From assembly GCF_014203275.1 (NCBI RefSeq), contig NZ_JACHIP010000011.1:1-64000 (forward strand): a stretch of DNA of 64,000 nucleotides. Reading direction: 5' to 3'. How positions within the stretch are numbered: the stretch's first letter is position 1; the number at the start of each line of letters is the position of its first letter. The translations under genes were made by a program, and so were the position numbers. Positions 18,155 to 27,070 of the stretch are shown here, in pieces. This DNA comes from Granulicella aggregans (GTDB lineage: Bacteria; Acidobacteriota; Terriglobia; Terriglobales; Acidobacteriaceae). The notes under the pieces were generated by a model, which worked only from the letters and a program-made list of their open reading frames with translations, was not told where the DNA came from and made no database searches.

Positions 18155-19501
18155 ATGGACAGGGACACTACAGAACGATTGCTATCTATGGACAGACACT
18201 GCATAGAGCCTCAATCAAAGCCTCCCACCATCCGAATTGGGGACGTGGGATCGGCGCCTACGTACCCGACCTATGCGGGAGCCTTCAGGTGTATCGGCGC
18301 TAGCTGTGAAGATGATTGCTGCCATACCTGGACCATACCGCTGGATAAAAACACTTACCGCCTGTATCAAAATTTTCCCGCTGAAAAGCTGGGATCGGTA
18401 GTAGCAGAATATGTGTCCGTCAAGACCGCTGAGACCCATGACAATCTCTTCGCTCAGATCACGCGTAATGACTCTGGGGCCTGCCCGTTCTATACTTCCG
18501 GCCGCTTGTGCGGCATCCAGGAGGAATATGGCCCGCAGCTCCTGTCGTCAACTTGTTCGATCTACCCTCGCGTGTTGAATCTGGTCGACAGCAGGCTGGA
18601 AGGTTCACTTTCGCTTTCTTGCCCGCAAGCGGCTCGTGACGTTTTGCTCTTCCCAAACTCAACGCAAGTCGTATCTGATCTACTATCTGGCGCTTTTCGA
18701 ACAGACAACTACTTCACTCTGGCAAGCAATGGGGCTGGCCACGTTCACAAGCTTTACGCAGCGTTCCACGATGTGCGCCGGTGCATGATCGCGCTTGTGA
18801 CAGATCGCTCACGCCCCGTATGGGAACGGCTCTTGCTCATCGGCTCTCTTTGCAAGCAACTCGACGAAATCCCCACCGACGGAGCCATCTCAAAAGTTTT
18901 CGCGATTCTGTTGGACTATCACGGTGTTGTCGGAACCGAGCGGGGGCGGTCGGAAATGGAGAACCTGCCGACAGATCTTGCTCTCAAGTTACGGGTTCTA
19001 TTCAAGTTCGTGTCCGAGCGCGCTCAGGACAAAACATGTGGCACTCGGTTCCTCGACACCTACTGGGACTTTGTTGCAGGCATTGGATCGTCAGAGGGTG
19101 CCACCCCAAGTGAAGACGTCGAGCGGATGCGTAGCGCAGAAGAGTTCTACCACCGCCCCTTCTTCGAGGAACGTCCTTACATCTTTGAGAATTACCTCTT
19201 GAACTACATGTTTAGAACGCTGTTCCCATTCGGACGTGCAAGGAATGCAGATTTTGTTCCCCGCTCGATCTTCGACGAATACATTCTCATGGCGACTCAG
19301 TTCGCGATCATCAATGGCTTGCTTATTGGGGTCGCCGGACACTTCAAAGAAGGGTTCTCAGAGGAGCATGTCGTCAAGACCATCCAGTCGTTCGCAAGAG
19401 AGCTTGACCATGACCCGATGGCACTGGACTCGATGGTCGAGTTCATGCAGAAAACCAATCTCGGGAATCTCTTCGGAATATCAATCTTGCTGAAGAACTG
19501 A
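18155..19501 (+). CDS. fliB: FliB-like flagellin lysine N-methylase family protein
   Basis: 448 residues with the FliB cysteine pattern: FRCIGASCEDDCCHTW (Cys46, 51, 55, 56), CPFYTSGRLCGIQEEYG (Cys110, 119), STCSIYPR (Cys134) and LSLSCPQAARDVLL (Cys156). In enterobacteria FliB methylates surface lysines of flagellin. The Cys cluster suggests a metal or Fe-S centre. The C-terminal 280 residues are helical. No flagellar gene is visible in the window, so the substrate here may be another protein. The start at 18155 has an AAGGGCG-like site; an in-frame ATG at 18188 is the alternative. Confidence 0.8.
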   Translation: MDRDTTERLLSMDRHCIEPQSKPPTIRIGDVGSAPTYPTYAGAFRCIGASCEDDCCHTWTIPLDKNTYRLYQNFPAEKLGSVVAEYVSVKTAETHDNLFAQITRNDSGACPFYTSGRLCGIQEEYGPQLLSSTCSIYPRVLNLVDSRLEGSLSLSCPQAARDVLLFPNSTQVVSDLLSGAFRTDNYFTLASNGAGHVHKLYAAFHDVRRCMIALVTDRSRPVWERLLLIGSLCKQLDEIPTDGAISKVFAILLDYHGVVGTERGRSEMENLPTDLALKLRVLFKFVSERAQDKTCGTRFLDTYWDFVAGIGSSEGATPSEDVERMRSAEEFYHRPFFEERPYIFENYLLNYMFRTLFPFGRARNADFVPRSIFDEYILMATQFAIINGLLIGVAGHFKEGFSEEHVVKTIQSFARELDHDPMALDSMVEFMQKTNLGNLFGISILLKN

Positions 19502-19801
19502 CCGCTCTATGACCGGAGACCGAAGTGATCCGAAGATGTCAGGAAGCCGTACTACAAGCCGTCGATGCACAGATAGAGTCTTTGCTTGTCTTTCTGAAGA
19601 ATGTCCCCATCCCTCATGGAATGAATGAACGAGTGATAGCGCACTGTCAACGCAAGCATCAGTTGTCTCTTCACGCTTTTGGGCTCCGCTTTTCACTACG
19701 GCGCTTCATTAATCTTGGCCGCTAAGGAAGCAAATTATCCACTCGATGCTAGACCCTGTTTTTCGTGAGACGACCGAACTGTTGGTTTGAATGATGGAGT
19801 T

Positions 19802-20401
19802 ATGAGCAAAAACAAACATCTTTGCCCCTGTGGCAGCGGAAAGCGCGCGAAACTTTGCTGCCGCCCTAATACCACGCTGGTAAAATTTGGCTTTAGCAGT
19901 AGCGAAAAGCTGGAGTTGCGTCTGGCTGCGGAAGCGCTCGCTGCCAAGGGCAAGCATCAAGAGGCCAGTGAGATATTGGAACGTCTCGTGAAGATTAGTC
20001 CGCATAATCCATTGATATGGAATGATCTCGGTATTCAGTACGAAGCGGCGGGAAGAACGGAAGAGGCGTTCACCGCATTGAGACGAGGACATCACGCGGA
20101 TTCCACCTATCCCCCCATTTGGTATAACCTCGGCAAGTTCACCCTGGACCGCTTCATCCGGCTCTACCAGAGCGGAGAATTGACCGAAGACCATGCGGAA
20201 GAGTTATTGACGAGGGCCATCCAATTTCTCAACGGCAATCTTGACCGAGATCCGGAGAACGCTGACGCTCACTACAACCTCGCGATCGCTTACGCCTTCT
20301 GCAAAGATGAGCATCGCGCGAAAGCGCATATGGAGGTGGCGGTCCGGCTGGGAAGTGAATATGAAGCCCCCAGAGGCTGGCTAAATTCCCCGGGACTATA
20401 A
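19802..20401 (+). CDS. SEC-C motif and TPR repeat protein
   Basis: 199 residues from ATG 19802, with GGAG 5 nt upstream. The zinc-binding SEC-C motif is at the very N-terminus (LCPCGSGKRAKLCC, Cys8, 10, 19, 20). It is followed by tetratricopeptide repeats at about 45-80 (EASEILERLVKISPHNPLIW), 80-115 and 145-185 (NADAHYNLAIAYAFCKDEHR). SEC-C modules bind zinc and often mediate contacts with SecB/SecA or ribosomes. This domain pair is found in uncharacterised cytosolic proteins. It lies 300 bp after the FliB-like gene on the same strand, possibly unrelated. Confidence 0.85.
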   Translation: MSKNKHLCPCGSGKRAKLCCRPNTTLVKFGFSSSEKLELRLAAEALAAKGKHQEASEILERLVKISPHNPLIWNDLGIQYEAAGRTEEAFTALRRGHHADSTYPPIWYNLGKFTLDRFIRLYQSGELTEDHAEELLTRAIQFLNGNLDRDPENADAHYNLAIAYAFCKDEHRAKAHMEVAVRLGSEYEAPRGWLNSPGL

Positions 20402-20427
20402 GGGCCGCTCTGAGCTCCGAGCATCTG

Positions 20428-20560
20428 CTATTCGAGACGTAGGGCTGTCATCGGATCCACTTTCGTGGCGCGGATGGCCGGAATCCATGTGGCCGCCAAC
20501 GCAACGACGCCGAGCAATAGCGGCGTAAGGATAAAGGGGTCACCACACCAAGCGTCACAA
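20428..20560 (-). pseudogene. ADOP ABC permease, C-terminal fragment
   Basis: The minus-strand frame ending at 20428 encodes DPFILTPLLLGVVALAATWI followed by PAIRATKVDPMTALRLE, the last membrane helix and signature tail of ADOP/MacB-type permeases. Upstream of about 20560 homology is lost, so about 95 percent of the gene is gone. Compare the intact copies at 13429 and 27071. Confidence 0.75.
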
Positions 20561-20714
20561 ATCGTACGGTAAGGCCTGTTGCGCATACCTATCGCCACTG
20601 ACAAGACAATCGCAATAGGCTTTTGCAACCCAGAAATGACGATATTTGGCCACGCGACGCAGGCTTGCGCAAACGTTCGTTTGTGCAAGCCGGATGGGGA
20701 CCTAAACTCGAATC

Positions 20715-21113
20715 ATGACCTTTGGCATGCGAGGCAAGATGTCGGCGTGGTTTCGGATTGTCTACGTCCTTTGCCTTGCAGCAGGTACCTACACTCACGC
20801 ATCGATCTTGGTTCGTCATGGATGGCGGTGGGACTATGGAGGCAAACCCATTTCCACGGTCCTGTTTTGGTCGGCGTTAACTCTTCTTGATCCGCTGGTT
20901 GCTGTCCTTCTCTTCGTCAGGCCTAGGATAGGGTTCACGTCACTAATGCTGCTCATGTTGAGCGATGTCATTCATAACACTTGGGTCATCCACGTTTACG
21001 GCGGCATCGTATGGATGGTCGCGGACCAGTGGTTGTTCTTGATCTTCGTTTTCGCAACGGCGCGAACTTTTTGGAAAGGTGCTCAAAAGCAGACCCAGCC
21101 CAGAACTCCTTAG
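20715..21113 (+). CDS. hypothetical membrane protein, four helices
   Basis: 132 residues with hydrophobic segments at about 13-31, 45-65, 69-92 and 97-120 (ALTLLDPLVAVLLFV, IVWMVADQWLFLIFVFATA). Charged, conserved-looking loops such as GWRWDYGGKP and LSDVIHNTWV give the impression of a real conserved family, but I cannot name it. An internal ATG at 20739 has a better GAGG ribosome site and may be the true start. It stands alone. Confidence 0.65.
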   Translation: MTFGMRGKMSAWFRIVYVLCLAAGTYTHASILVRHGWRWDYGGKPISTVLFWSALTLLDPLVAVLLFVRPRIGFTSLMLLMLSDVIHNTWVIHVYGGIVWMVADQWLFLIFVFATARTFWKGAQKQTQPRTP

Positions 21114-21253
21114 CGTACGATTTGTGGCGTTTGGTGTAGTGACCCCTATATTCATCTGAAACGGTGGGTTCAGACGAGTACAGACTCGAGCATTGAAAGC
21201 TCGAATGTTTAAAAAGTGCACGCTTGTGGTCTGCTAAAACGTTTCGCACCAGT

Positions 21254-21967
21254 TCAGGACATAGTGACGGTAGAGTTCCAGCGGATTGGCTTCCATTGGC
21301 CTTCGATAAGGCGGAAGGTATTCCACCTCCACTGGCCACAAAGCCCTCCGCACCAGACGCCAGCATAAACAAGGGCTACGGTGTGGCGGGCGTTGAAGTA
21401 GACCTCGGAAAAAGTGTAGAGGCCAGGGGCACCTTTGTACTTTTCGGTTAGGACTTTGTTCTCGGGATCATTGGGGTTTGAGCCGAAGCGAGATCTCTGA
21501 AACTCGCCCTGCTGATCCTTATTGAGGAGGTGGATGGGGGCTCTAAACGGCGCGGATAGGGCCCAGGCTGAGGGGTCGAGTTGGGCGCGGTCGTGGCAGT
21601 GCTTGTCAAAGTCAGCGAGGATCTCGTTGTAGTCTTCGCGGTCGCCATCTGGAGGGGTCACTGCGTCGTGTGGGTTGAGCATGTTAGTGTAGTCGCGCTT
21701 ACCGTTGGGATGGTCGGGGATGCAAGGCTTGTCGGAGGGGACCATCTGAACGGTGGTGTCCTCGACGAGGAACTGGCCATGCGGCCACCCCTCGTTAGCA
21801 GACTCACCTACAGGGATAAGGCGGGAGTAGAACTGATAGGTATCGATTTTGTCCGGAGGCATCGGAATGGCGGGAGATGGTGTTGCCGCCACAGTCTGGG
21901 CACCGACGGTGACAATCTGAGAGCTGACTGCGATGAGACCAATTAGAACGGGTGTGATCTTCAACAT
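21254..21967 (-). CDS. secreted hypothetical protein
   Basis: 237 residues with a signal peptide (about 1-23, ending TVGAQ). The mature protein has no domain I recognise. Features include DPSAWALSAPFRAPIHLLNK and a C-terminal segment FNARHTVALVYAGVWCGGLC with GQWRWNTFRLIEGQWKP, whose strands and WCGGLCG are typical of acidobacterial secreted proteins of unknown role. Six Cys could form disulfides. Convergent with the membrane gene at 20715. Confidence 0.7.
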   Translation of the reverse strand: MLKITPVLIGLIAVSSQIVTVGAQTVAATPSPAIPMPPDKIDTYQFYSRLIPVGESANEGWPHGQFLVEDTTVQMVPSDKPCIPDHPNGKRDYTNMLNPHDAVTPPDGDREDYNEILADFDKHCHDRAQLDPSAWALSAPFRAPIHLLNKDQQGEFQRSRFGSNPNDPENKVLTEKYKGAPGLYTFSEVYFNARHTVALVYAGVWCGGLCGQWRWNTFRLIEGQWKPIRWNSTVTMS

Positions 21968-22015
21968 GGCCCTCCGAGCAAAGCTGTAGAAGCAATTAAA
22001 CCATAGCCAAGCGGC

Positions 22016-22504
22016 GTGAATTCGCCACCAGTGTCAATGTTGGGTTTACCCCAAGGGGAAGGGCAGAGGGAAGTGAAGAAGATCCGGACAGGCGTTCAGC
22101 GGGCACTCCATTGCCGCTGCGGACGGTGTAAAGTTCTCGCACTAGGCATGTGCGCTACCTGCTACACGCTCAAGCGGCAAGACGAGGAATATTTTGGCGG
22201 TCTCCGTGAACAGGTACTTGCACGAGACGGCTATTGCTGCCGAGTCTGCGGAGCCTCCGGACGCGGGAAACGCTCGATCGTAGTGCATCACCGGATACCA
22301 GGCGTTTCGAAGATGGCTCTGATGATCTCACTCTGCCCCGCTTGCCACGCGATCGTGAGCCGAACCCAGGTCATGCGCCGGCCCATGCCGCCGTTGCTCC
22401 TGGAGCTCTGGCGAGAACAGCACCCGAGTGGCCATGAACAGACGATCCTGTGCTTTGAGAAGCCTGGTCCGGTGGCCATCGCAGTGCCGCTTTTCACGGA
22501 CTAA
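22016..22504 (+). CDS. HNH endonuclease-like protein with N-terminal Cys cluster
   Basis: 162 residues. An N-terminal Cys cluster (CRCGRCKVLALGMCATCY) is followed by TLKRQDEEYFGGLREQVLAR. An HNH module comes next: DGYCCRVCGASGRGKRSIVV HHR, with CPACH as the second Cys pair, giving the metal site and the catalytic His of HHR. It is strikingly similar to the protein at 50511-50903 through the ATCYTLKRQDEEYFGG and ARDGY segments. HNH proteins cut or bind DNA and often sit in mobile elements. Here it lies beside an IS110 element. Target unknown. Confidence 0.8.
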   Translation: MNSPPVSMLGLPQGEGQREVKKIRTGVQRALHCRCGRCKVLALGMCATCYTLKRQDEEYFGGLREQVLARDGYCCRVCGASGRGKRSIVVHHRIPGVSKMALMISLCPACHAIVSRTQVMRRPMPPLLLELWREQHPSGHEQTILCFEKPGPVAIAVPLFTD

Positions 22505-22578
22505 ACTTTCTCAAAATCGACTCGAAACCACCCACGTTTACGCATGACAAAGGACATTGTTCTGAGAATAGATAGCTC

Positions 22579-23812
22579 CTACTCGACCGCAAACGTGTTG
22601 TATCCGAGCTTCTTCAAGCAGCGTATGTGGTGCCGGGCGCGTTCGACATTCCTGTCGTCCAGAGTGATCAGAGGTTCTTCTCGGTAGGGCATCTTCGCTG
22701 AAAGAACTGCGTGGATTGTCTTGAGCAGCATGTGCCCGAGCGCCACGATGGCGCGTTTGTTTCCACAGCGCGATCTCAGTGCATGGTAACGCGACTGCAG
22801 CCGCGATCCCTTTCGGTTGGTGGCTGCCCATGCGCTCTGCGTCAGCGTTGTTTTGAGCCAGACGTTTCCCCGGTTCGTACGGACGCTCTTCTTGACGCCA
22901 GCGCTTTCGTGGTTCGCTGGGCACAGGCCAGCCCAGGAACTGAGTTGCGCTGCTGTTGGGAACTGTTCCATGTCCACGCCTATCTCGGCCAGGATGCTGG
23001 CGGCGGATTCTTCCTTGATCCCCGGAATGCTCTGCAGCAGATGGAACGCTTCGGCAAGTGCCGAGTCCGCCAGGTGCCGTCGGATCTCGGTGTTGAGCGC
23101 TTCTACCTGTTCATCCAGGAACTCAAGATGACGAAGAGCATGTCGGATGAGAAAGCGCTGATGGTCGCTCAAGCGATGATCGGCAACGGAAGCCGCGAGT
23201 TGTGGGATCTTTTCTCGGGCCTTCTTCTTGGCCAAATCAGCGATCTGCTCTGCGGTCATTCGGCCGTCGAGAAGCGCTGCCAGCATCAACTTGCCCGACA
23301 CACAGAAGACGTCTGACAACACGTCACCGAGCTTAATGTTCGCGTCTTCAAGCACCTTCTGAATCCGGTTCCGTTCCCTCGAGTTCTCCCCGATTAGCTG
23401 CCTGCGACGACGCGTGAGGTCTCGTAGTTCACGAATCGCCAACGGAGGAATGAAGCTTGGCCGGATCATGCCGTGGCGAAGGAGATGAGCTAGCCAGCGG
23501 CTATCGTTTGGATCGGTCTTATGTCCGCGCCTGTTCTGCACGTCCGCAGCGTTCGCCAGGATCACACGGACGTGCGCCTCAAGCAGGTTGAAGACCGGCT
23601 TCCAGTAGCTGCCGGTACTCTCCATCACGGCGTGAGTGCAACCTTTCGGCGACCAGCCATTCGGCAAGCCGTTGAAGCTCGCTGACAATCGTGCCGAACT
23701 TCTTGATCTGCGTGTGGGGTTCGTCTCTTGCGCCACCGGTCATGACGCAGACCACGACGAACTTCTTGCCAACATCGATGCCGGCGCATCGTTCAAGGAT
23801 AGCTTCGATCAT
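22579..23812 (-). pseudogene. IS110 family transposase, single-base frameshift
   Basis: DEDD-type transposase. The N-terminal piece from ATG 23812 is MIEAILERCAGIDVGKKFVV to LAEWLVAE, with the first Asp in GIDVGK. The rest, in another frame, is GCTHAVMESTGSYWKPVFNL, then the D-x2-D of KTDPNDSRW, then the transposase_20 region around LLQSIPGIKEESAASILAEI with the C-terminal catalytic Ser region. Removing one A of the AAA at 23644-23646 (minus-strand GAAAGG) joins the frames exactly (WLVAEGCTHAVMES). Full length is about 410 residues. IS110 elements have no terminal repeats, so the ends were not defined. Confidence 0.88.
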
Positions 23813-24113
23813 CTACTTCTCCAGTGCGGACAAGCAGCCGACGGCGGGTTGGGCATATTGTTCTACGGGCTCAGAAGAGGCACCAGTCAGGTGTACGTGA
23901 GCCGCCGGCGGGCCAGATTATCATTCGGGGTCGAACCACCAATAAGTCCGCGACCCTTTACCTGTTCGCCCCTGAAGTCTCCACCACCCCACGCTTTAGG
24001 TCAACGGAAACCCTTCTCATCCTCAGGTGCGGCCGCATCGCGGCCATCGCTGATTATCATGCGTGAAAACAAGAGCCTACGAGTTAGCAGAATTCGCCGA
24101 GTGCCTTGACGAT
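23813..24113 (-). ncRNA. IS110 5' non-coding end, candidate bridge-RNA region
   Basis: About 300 bases upstream of the IS110 transposase start contain no gene. On the minus strand they include a GC-rich palindrome (GCCCGCCGGCGGC, about 23907-23919) and other short complementary segments. In IS110-group elements the non-coding end next to the transposase start encodes the structured bridge RNA that selects donor and target. The assignment rests on position only; loops were not resolved. Confidence 0.35.
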
Positions 24114-25268
24114 TCAGCGCTCAGGGAGCTCGGAATCCGACGGGAGACCGCCGATGAAGTTGGCAATTTCCCGCAAGACTTCGTTTTCGTTGGAGAGAAA
24201 GACCCCGTGATTAGCGTTCGGGATGATGACGACTTTAGCTGAGGGAACTCCTGCCTGGAAAGCATCCGCCTGTTCTTGATTTTGCATGGTCTCTCGATTC
24301 ACCAGCGCGGTACCCAAGGATGGCGGCAGGCGATCCAGCTGCGTGCCATGCGTTCGGGGAATGGTAAAGAAGGCGAGGATAGGAACTTGCAGCTTAGAAA
24401 AGCGTTCTTCTCCCGAAATTATTCCCTGGAACACGGCTGGTCCAGCCTTCATACGGCCAACACCGCCATCTGGCCTCAATAAGTGCTGTTGACGTAACTC
24501 CGACTCCGGGATATCTATCCCGTCGAATTTTTTGCTGAACTGGTGAAAGGCATCGAAACTTGCCAGATCAGCGGGTGTGGGACCTAACGATTGAGTGATT
24601 TTGGAGGCCAATGCAAGATCGTCCTCTTGCACTCGTAAATCACGCTGAAATCTAGGCAACTCGACCTGGAGGAGATCATCGATGGCATGGACGTCCCCAG
24701 AATGTATTTGCAGTTGCTGTAGCGTTCCGAGCAACGCATTGAGATCGACTTGATAGTCGCCACGCTCAGGGTTCAAGTATGCGTACTCATGCGCGGCATC
24801 CAGATAAACAAGGCCGGCGATTCGTTTGGGAAAGCGCGTTGCAACGGAGCTCAGTTCTTCACCGGCCATGGAGTGTCCAATGAGCACCGGATGATTGATC
24901 TTGAGCGCATCGAGAACGGCAAGAATGTCATCGGCCAAGCGGTCGGCACTGTATCCGACGGCGGGTGCACTGGACGCGCCAAACCCTCTACGAGTAATGC
25001 CGTAAACGTGGAAGGATGGCGTAAGCTTGAGAGCAAAATCATCGAAGACATGAGCCGTATCGCTGAGTCCAGCTAAGAGAACCACCGGACGCCCCGTGCC
25101 ACCCCAGTCGAGCACCTCGAGTTGGACATCTTTGTCGACGGTTACAAACTGGACCGTATGGGGGGAGGGGTCATGCCATATCCCTGTTCCTGCTGATGTT
25201 GTGGTCTGTTGCGCGAGCGAGGTAGACGCAAGAAGGAGGCCGAGAGCAGTGGCAAACAGTATTCGCAT
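24114..25268 (-). CDS. secreted alpha/beta hydrolase
   Basis: 384 residues from ATG 25268, the start of a signal peptide (MRILFATALGLLLASTSLAQ). Alpha/beta hydrolase fold: VVLLAGLSDTAHVFDDF (oxyanion strand), VYGITRRGFGASSAP, nucleophile elbow GHSMAG (Ser133), and C-terminal IIPNANHGVFLSNE with the catalytic His. An acidic residue after strand 6 is expected but not pinned. It is probably a periplasmic esterase or epoxide-hydrolase-like enzyme; substrate unknown. Single gene downstream of the IS110 element's non-coding end. Confidence 0.85.
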   Translation of the reverse strand: MRILFATALGLLLASTSLAQQTTTSAGTGIWHDPSPHTVQFVTVDKDVQLEVLDWGGTGRPVVLLAGLSDTAHVFDDFALKLTPSFHVYGITRRGFGASSAPAVGYSADRLADDILAVLDALKINHPVLIGHSMAGEELSSVATRFPKRIAGLVYLDAAHEYAYLNPERGDYQVDLNALLGTLQQLQIHSGDVHAIDDLLQVELPRFQRDLRVQEDDLALASKITQSLGPTPADLASFDAFHQFSKKFDGIDIPESELRQQHLLRPDGGVGRMKAGPAVFQGIISGEERFSKLQVPILAFFTIPRTHGTQLDRLPPSLGTALVNRETMQNQEQADAFQAGVPSAKVVIIPNANHGVFLSNENEVLREIANFIGGLPSDSELPER

Positions 25269-25674
25269 GAGTGGGGAGATGTCTCCTGTTCTCACTTACG
25301 GAAGATAGGTGGAGTTGGTTCCCTTGATTTTCTTCCACGGCAGCGGCGTTAATTGTGCGCCGCACTTCTCTGATTAGGAGACGCTAATAGGCATCGTTAA
25401 CCCCTGCGCTGGCGATATCATGCCGAGTCACTCGTTGAGCCGCGTTGCCCGCAATTATGGATTCCGAACGGGCTAGGAAGTAATGTTGAGCTGCGCCGAA
25501 CAGCCGCCCTTTGGGTTCATGAACCAAAGAGAAAGACAGATCTGACAGCATCCGAGCCAAGCCTCTTTGCGCCATTCGCTCGACCCGGTGCCGAAAACAG
25601 CACTAGCGCTAAAACCGCAGATGGGGCTAGATGAAATGAGCACAGTCCTCTGCTAATCAAAGTTCGGCGGCGCA
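25269..25674. other. intergenic region between divergent hydrolase and acyltransferase genes
   Basis: About 400 bases with no supported gene; a 63-codon minus frame at 25384-25575 has no family features. Presumably holds both promoters. Confidence 0.35.
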
Positions 25675-26856
25675 ATGACCCATCTGAAAGAGAGCCCTCT
25701 CCTCCGTTTTCACGGCCTAGATACCTTGCGCGCTGCCGCGATCCTAGTCGTAGTGCTGTACCATCTGCGCATAGGCGGTCTTCTGCCAGAAATCCTGATC
25801 CCTGCTGCGTCGGTCGGTTGGATCGGGGTGGACCTGTTCTTTGTTCTAAGCGGTTTTCTTATAGGCTCGCAACTTCTGAAGCCCTACGTGGACGGTGCGC
25901 CCCCATCGCTGAGAGACTTTTATGCCCGTCGCGCCTATCGAATCCTCCCTGCTTATTTCACGGTTCTGTGCCTCTATCTGTTGTTTCCGCTATGGCGAGA
26001 GGCGCCTGGACCCTACGCACCCTGGCAGTACATCACCTTCACCTGGAATCTGCTTCTCCTTAACTATCCAGAGAGCCGTGCCTTTTCACATGTGTGGTCT
26101 CTGTGTGTCGAGGAGCACTTCTACCTCTTATTGCCGCTGCTCGTTCTCGCGTTCATGCGGAGGCCGACTGTATGGAAGACGTTAGCTCTGATCGCTTTCA
26201 TTGTTTTGGGCGGAATCGCCCTTCGTGCCTGGCTGCTGGGCCATGTCGTCTTGGCGCCTGGTGTTCCAGACGACACGCAGGGACAATTGATGATGAAGTA
26301 CCTTTACTACCCAACATATTCGCGCTTGGATGGTCTGGTCGTCGGAGTAAGCCTAGCAATCGCTCGTACATTTCGGGCGGCATGGTTCTCACGGATAAGC
26401 CACTATGGCAATCTCTTATTCGCGTGTGGCTTGGCGGCGGTCCTCTGGGCCCTTCGCCTCTGTGACTTCGGCTTTCCAGATCCGGATCTTCGTGCGAGCA
26501 TCCTCTTTGCTTTTCCGATCTTGTCGATCGGATTTGGGCTTTTGGTGACCTCTGCCGTTAGCGGTAGAGGCATTCTGACACGGAGAGTCCCCGGAGCGAA
26601 GGCGCTCGCAACACTAGCGTTTAGCCTGTATCTCACGCACAAATCTGTCGCCCATGCCACCCATCAACTATTGCCGTCAGTCACAGAAAAAACGGACTGG
26701 CGTTCCACCTGTATCTACTTCGCCGTATGCATTGCCTTCGCAGCGCTCCTCTACTTCGCTGTGGAACGCCCCTTCATGCGCCTGAGACTCCGTCGGGCGA
26801 AGAGGCGAATGGCTGGTCTCGTTGAACGTGAAGCACGACTCGATCCGGCAATTTGA
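25675..26856 (+). CDS. acyltransferase 3 family membrane protein (OafA/YrhL-like)
   Basis: 393 residues, about ten membrane helices. It starts FHGLDTLRAAAILVVVLYHL, with the conserved R and the putative catalytic His of the YHxR region. GVDLFFVLSGFLIGSQLL follows, then the second family motif ARRAYRILPAYF and WSLCVEEHFYLLLPLLVL. Members transfer acetyl or other acyl groups from acyl-CoA to sugars of cell-surface glycans or antibiotics in the inner membrane. The tail is basic (LRLRRAKRRMAGL). No sugar-biosynthesis genes lie nearby, so the acceptor is unknown. Confidence 0.9.
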   Translation: MTHLKESPLLRFHGLDTLRAAAILVVVLYHLRIGGLLPEILIPAASVGWIGVDLFFVLSGFLIGSQLLKPYVDGAPPSLRDFYARRAYRILPAYFTVLCLYLLFPLWREAPGPYAPWQYITFTWNLLLLNYPESRAFSHVWSLCVEEHFYLLLPLLVLAFMRRPTVWKTLALIAFIVLGGIALRAWLLGHVVLAPGVPDDTQGQLMMKYLYYPTYSRLDGLVVGVSLAIARTFRAAWFSRISHYGNLLFACGLAAVLWALRLCDFGFPDPDLRASILFAFPILSIGFGLLVTSAVSGRGILTRRVPGAKALATLAFSLYLTHKSVAHATHQLLPSVTEKTDWRSTCIYFAVCIAFAALLYFAVERPFMRLRLRRAKRRMAGLVEREARLDPAI

Positions 26857-26901
26857 TCAGTCTTAATTAAATCCAGTATTGGCTCGTGGCTAATCGGAAG
26901 C

Positions 26902-26923
26902 CCCTGAAACGCTCGTTTCAGGG
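26902..26923. terminator. hairpin after acyltransferase gene
   Basis: CCCTGAAACG and CGTTTCAGGG form a perfect 10-bp stem with a 2-base loop, 46 bp after the acyltransferase stop and before the convergent ADOP gene end at 27071. There is no T-run, so a bidirectional hairpin or Rho-aided terminator is more likely than a classic intrinsic one. Confidence 0.5.
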
Positions 26924-27070
26924 TAAGACGTATTCGTCTGAAACGTCGTTTGAGTGAGTACAAGAAGCTCAAATCGATTCGGATGAGCGAAAGAGTTCAG
27001 CCACCGTTCACTCACGATGGGATTCCTAGGCTCGTGTCGTTTCATCGGAACTGGGCAAAACGATGCCGCC

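Noticed and set aside
17908..18172. Minus-strand open frame with protein-like sequence
   Set aside because: It has no initiation codon and no recognised family; noted only as a possible fragment in the gap entry.
19525..19725. 66-codon plus frame after the FliB-like gene
   Set aside because: No domain features and no ribosome site; likely chance.
25384..25575. 63-codon minus frame in the hydrolase/acyltransferase gap
   Set aside because: No features of a family and no ribosome site.
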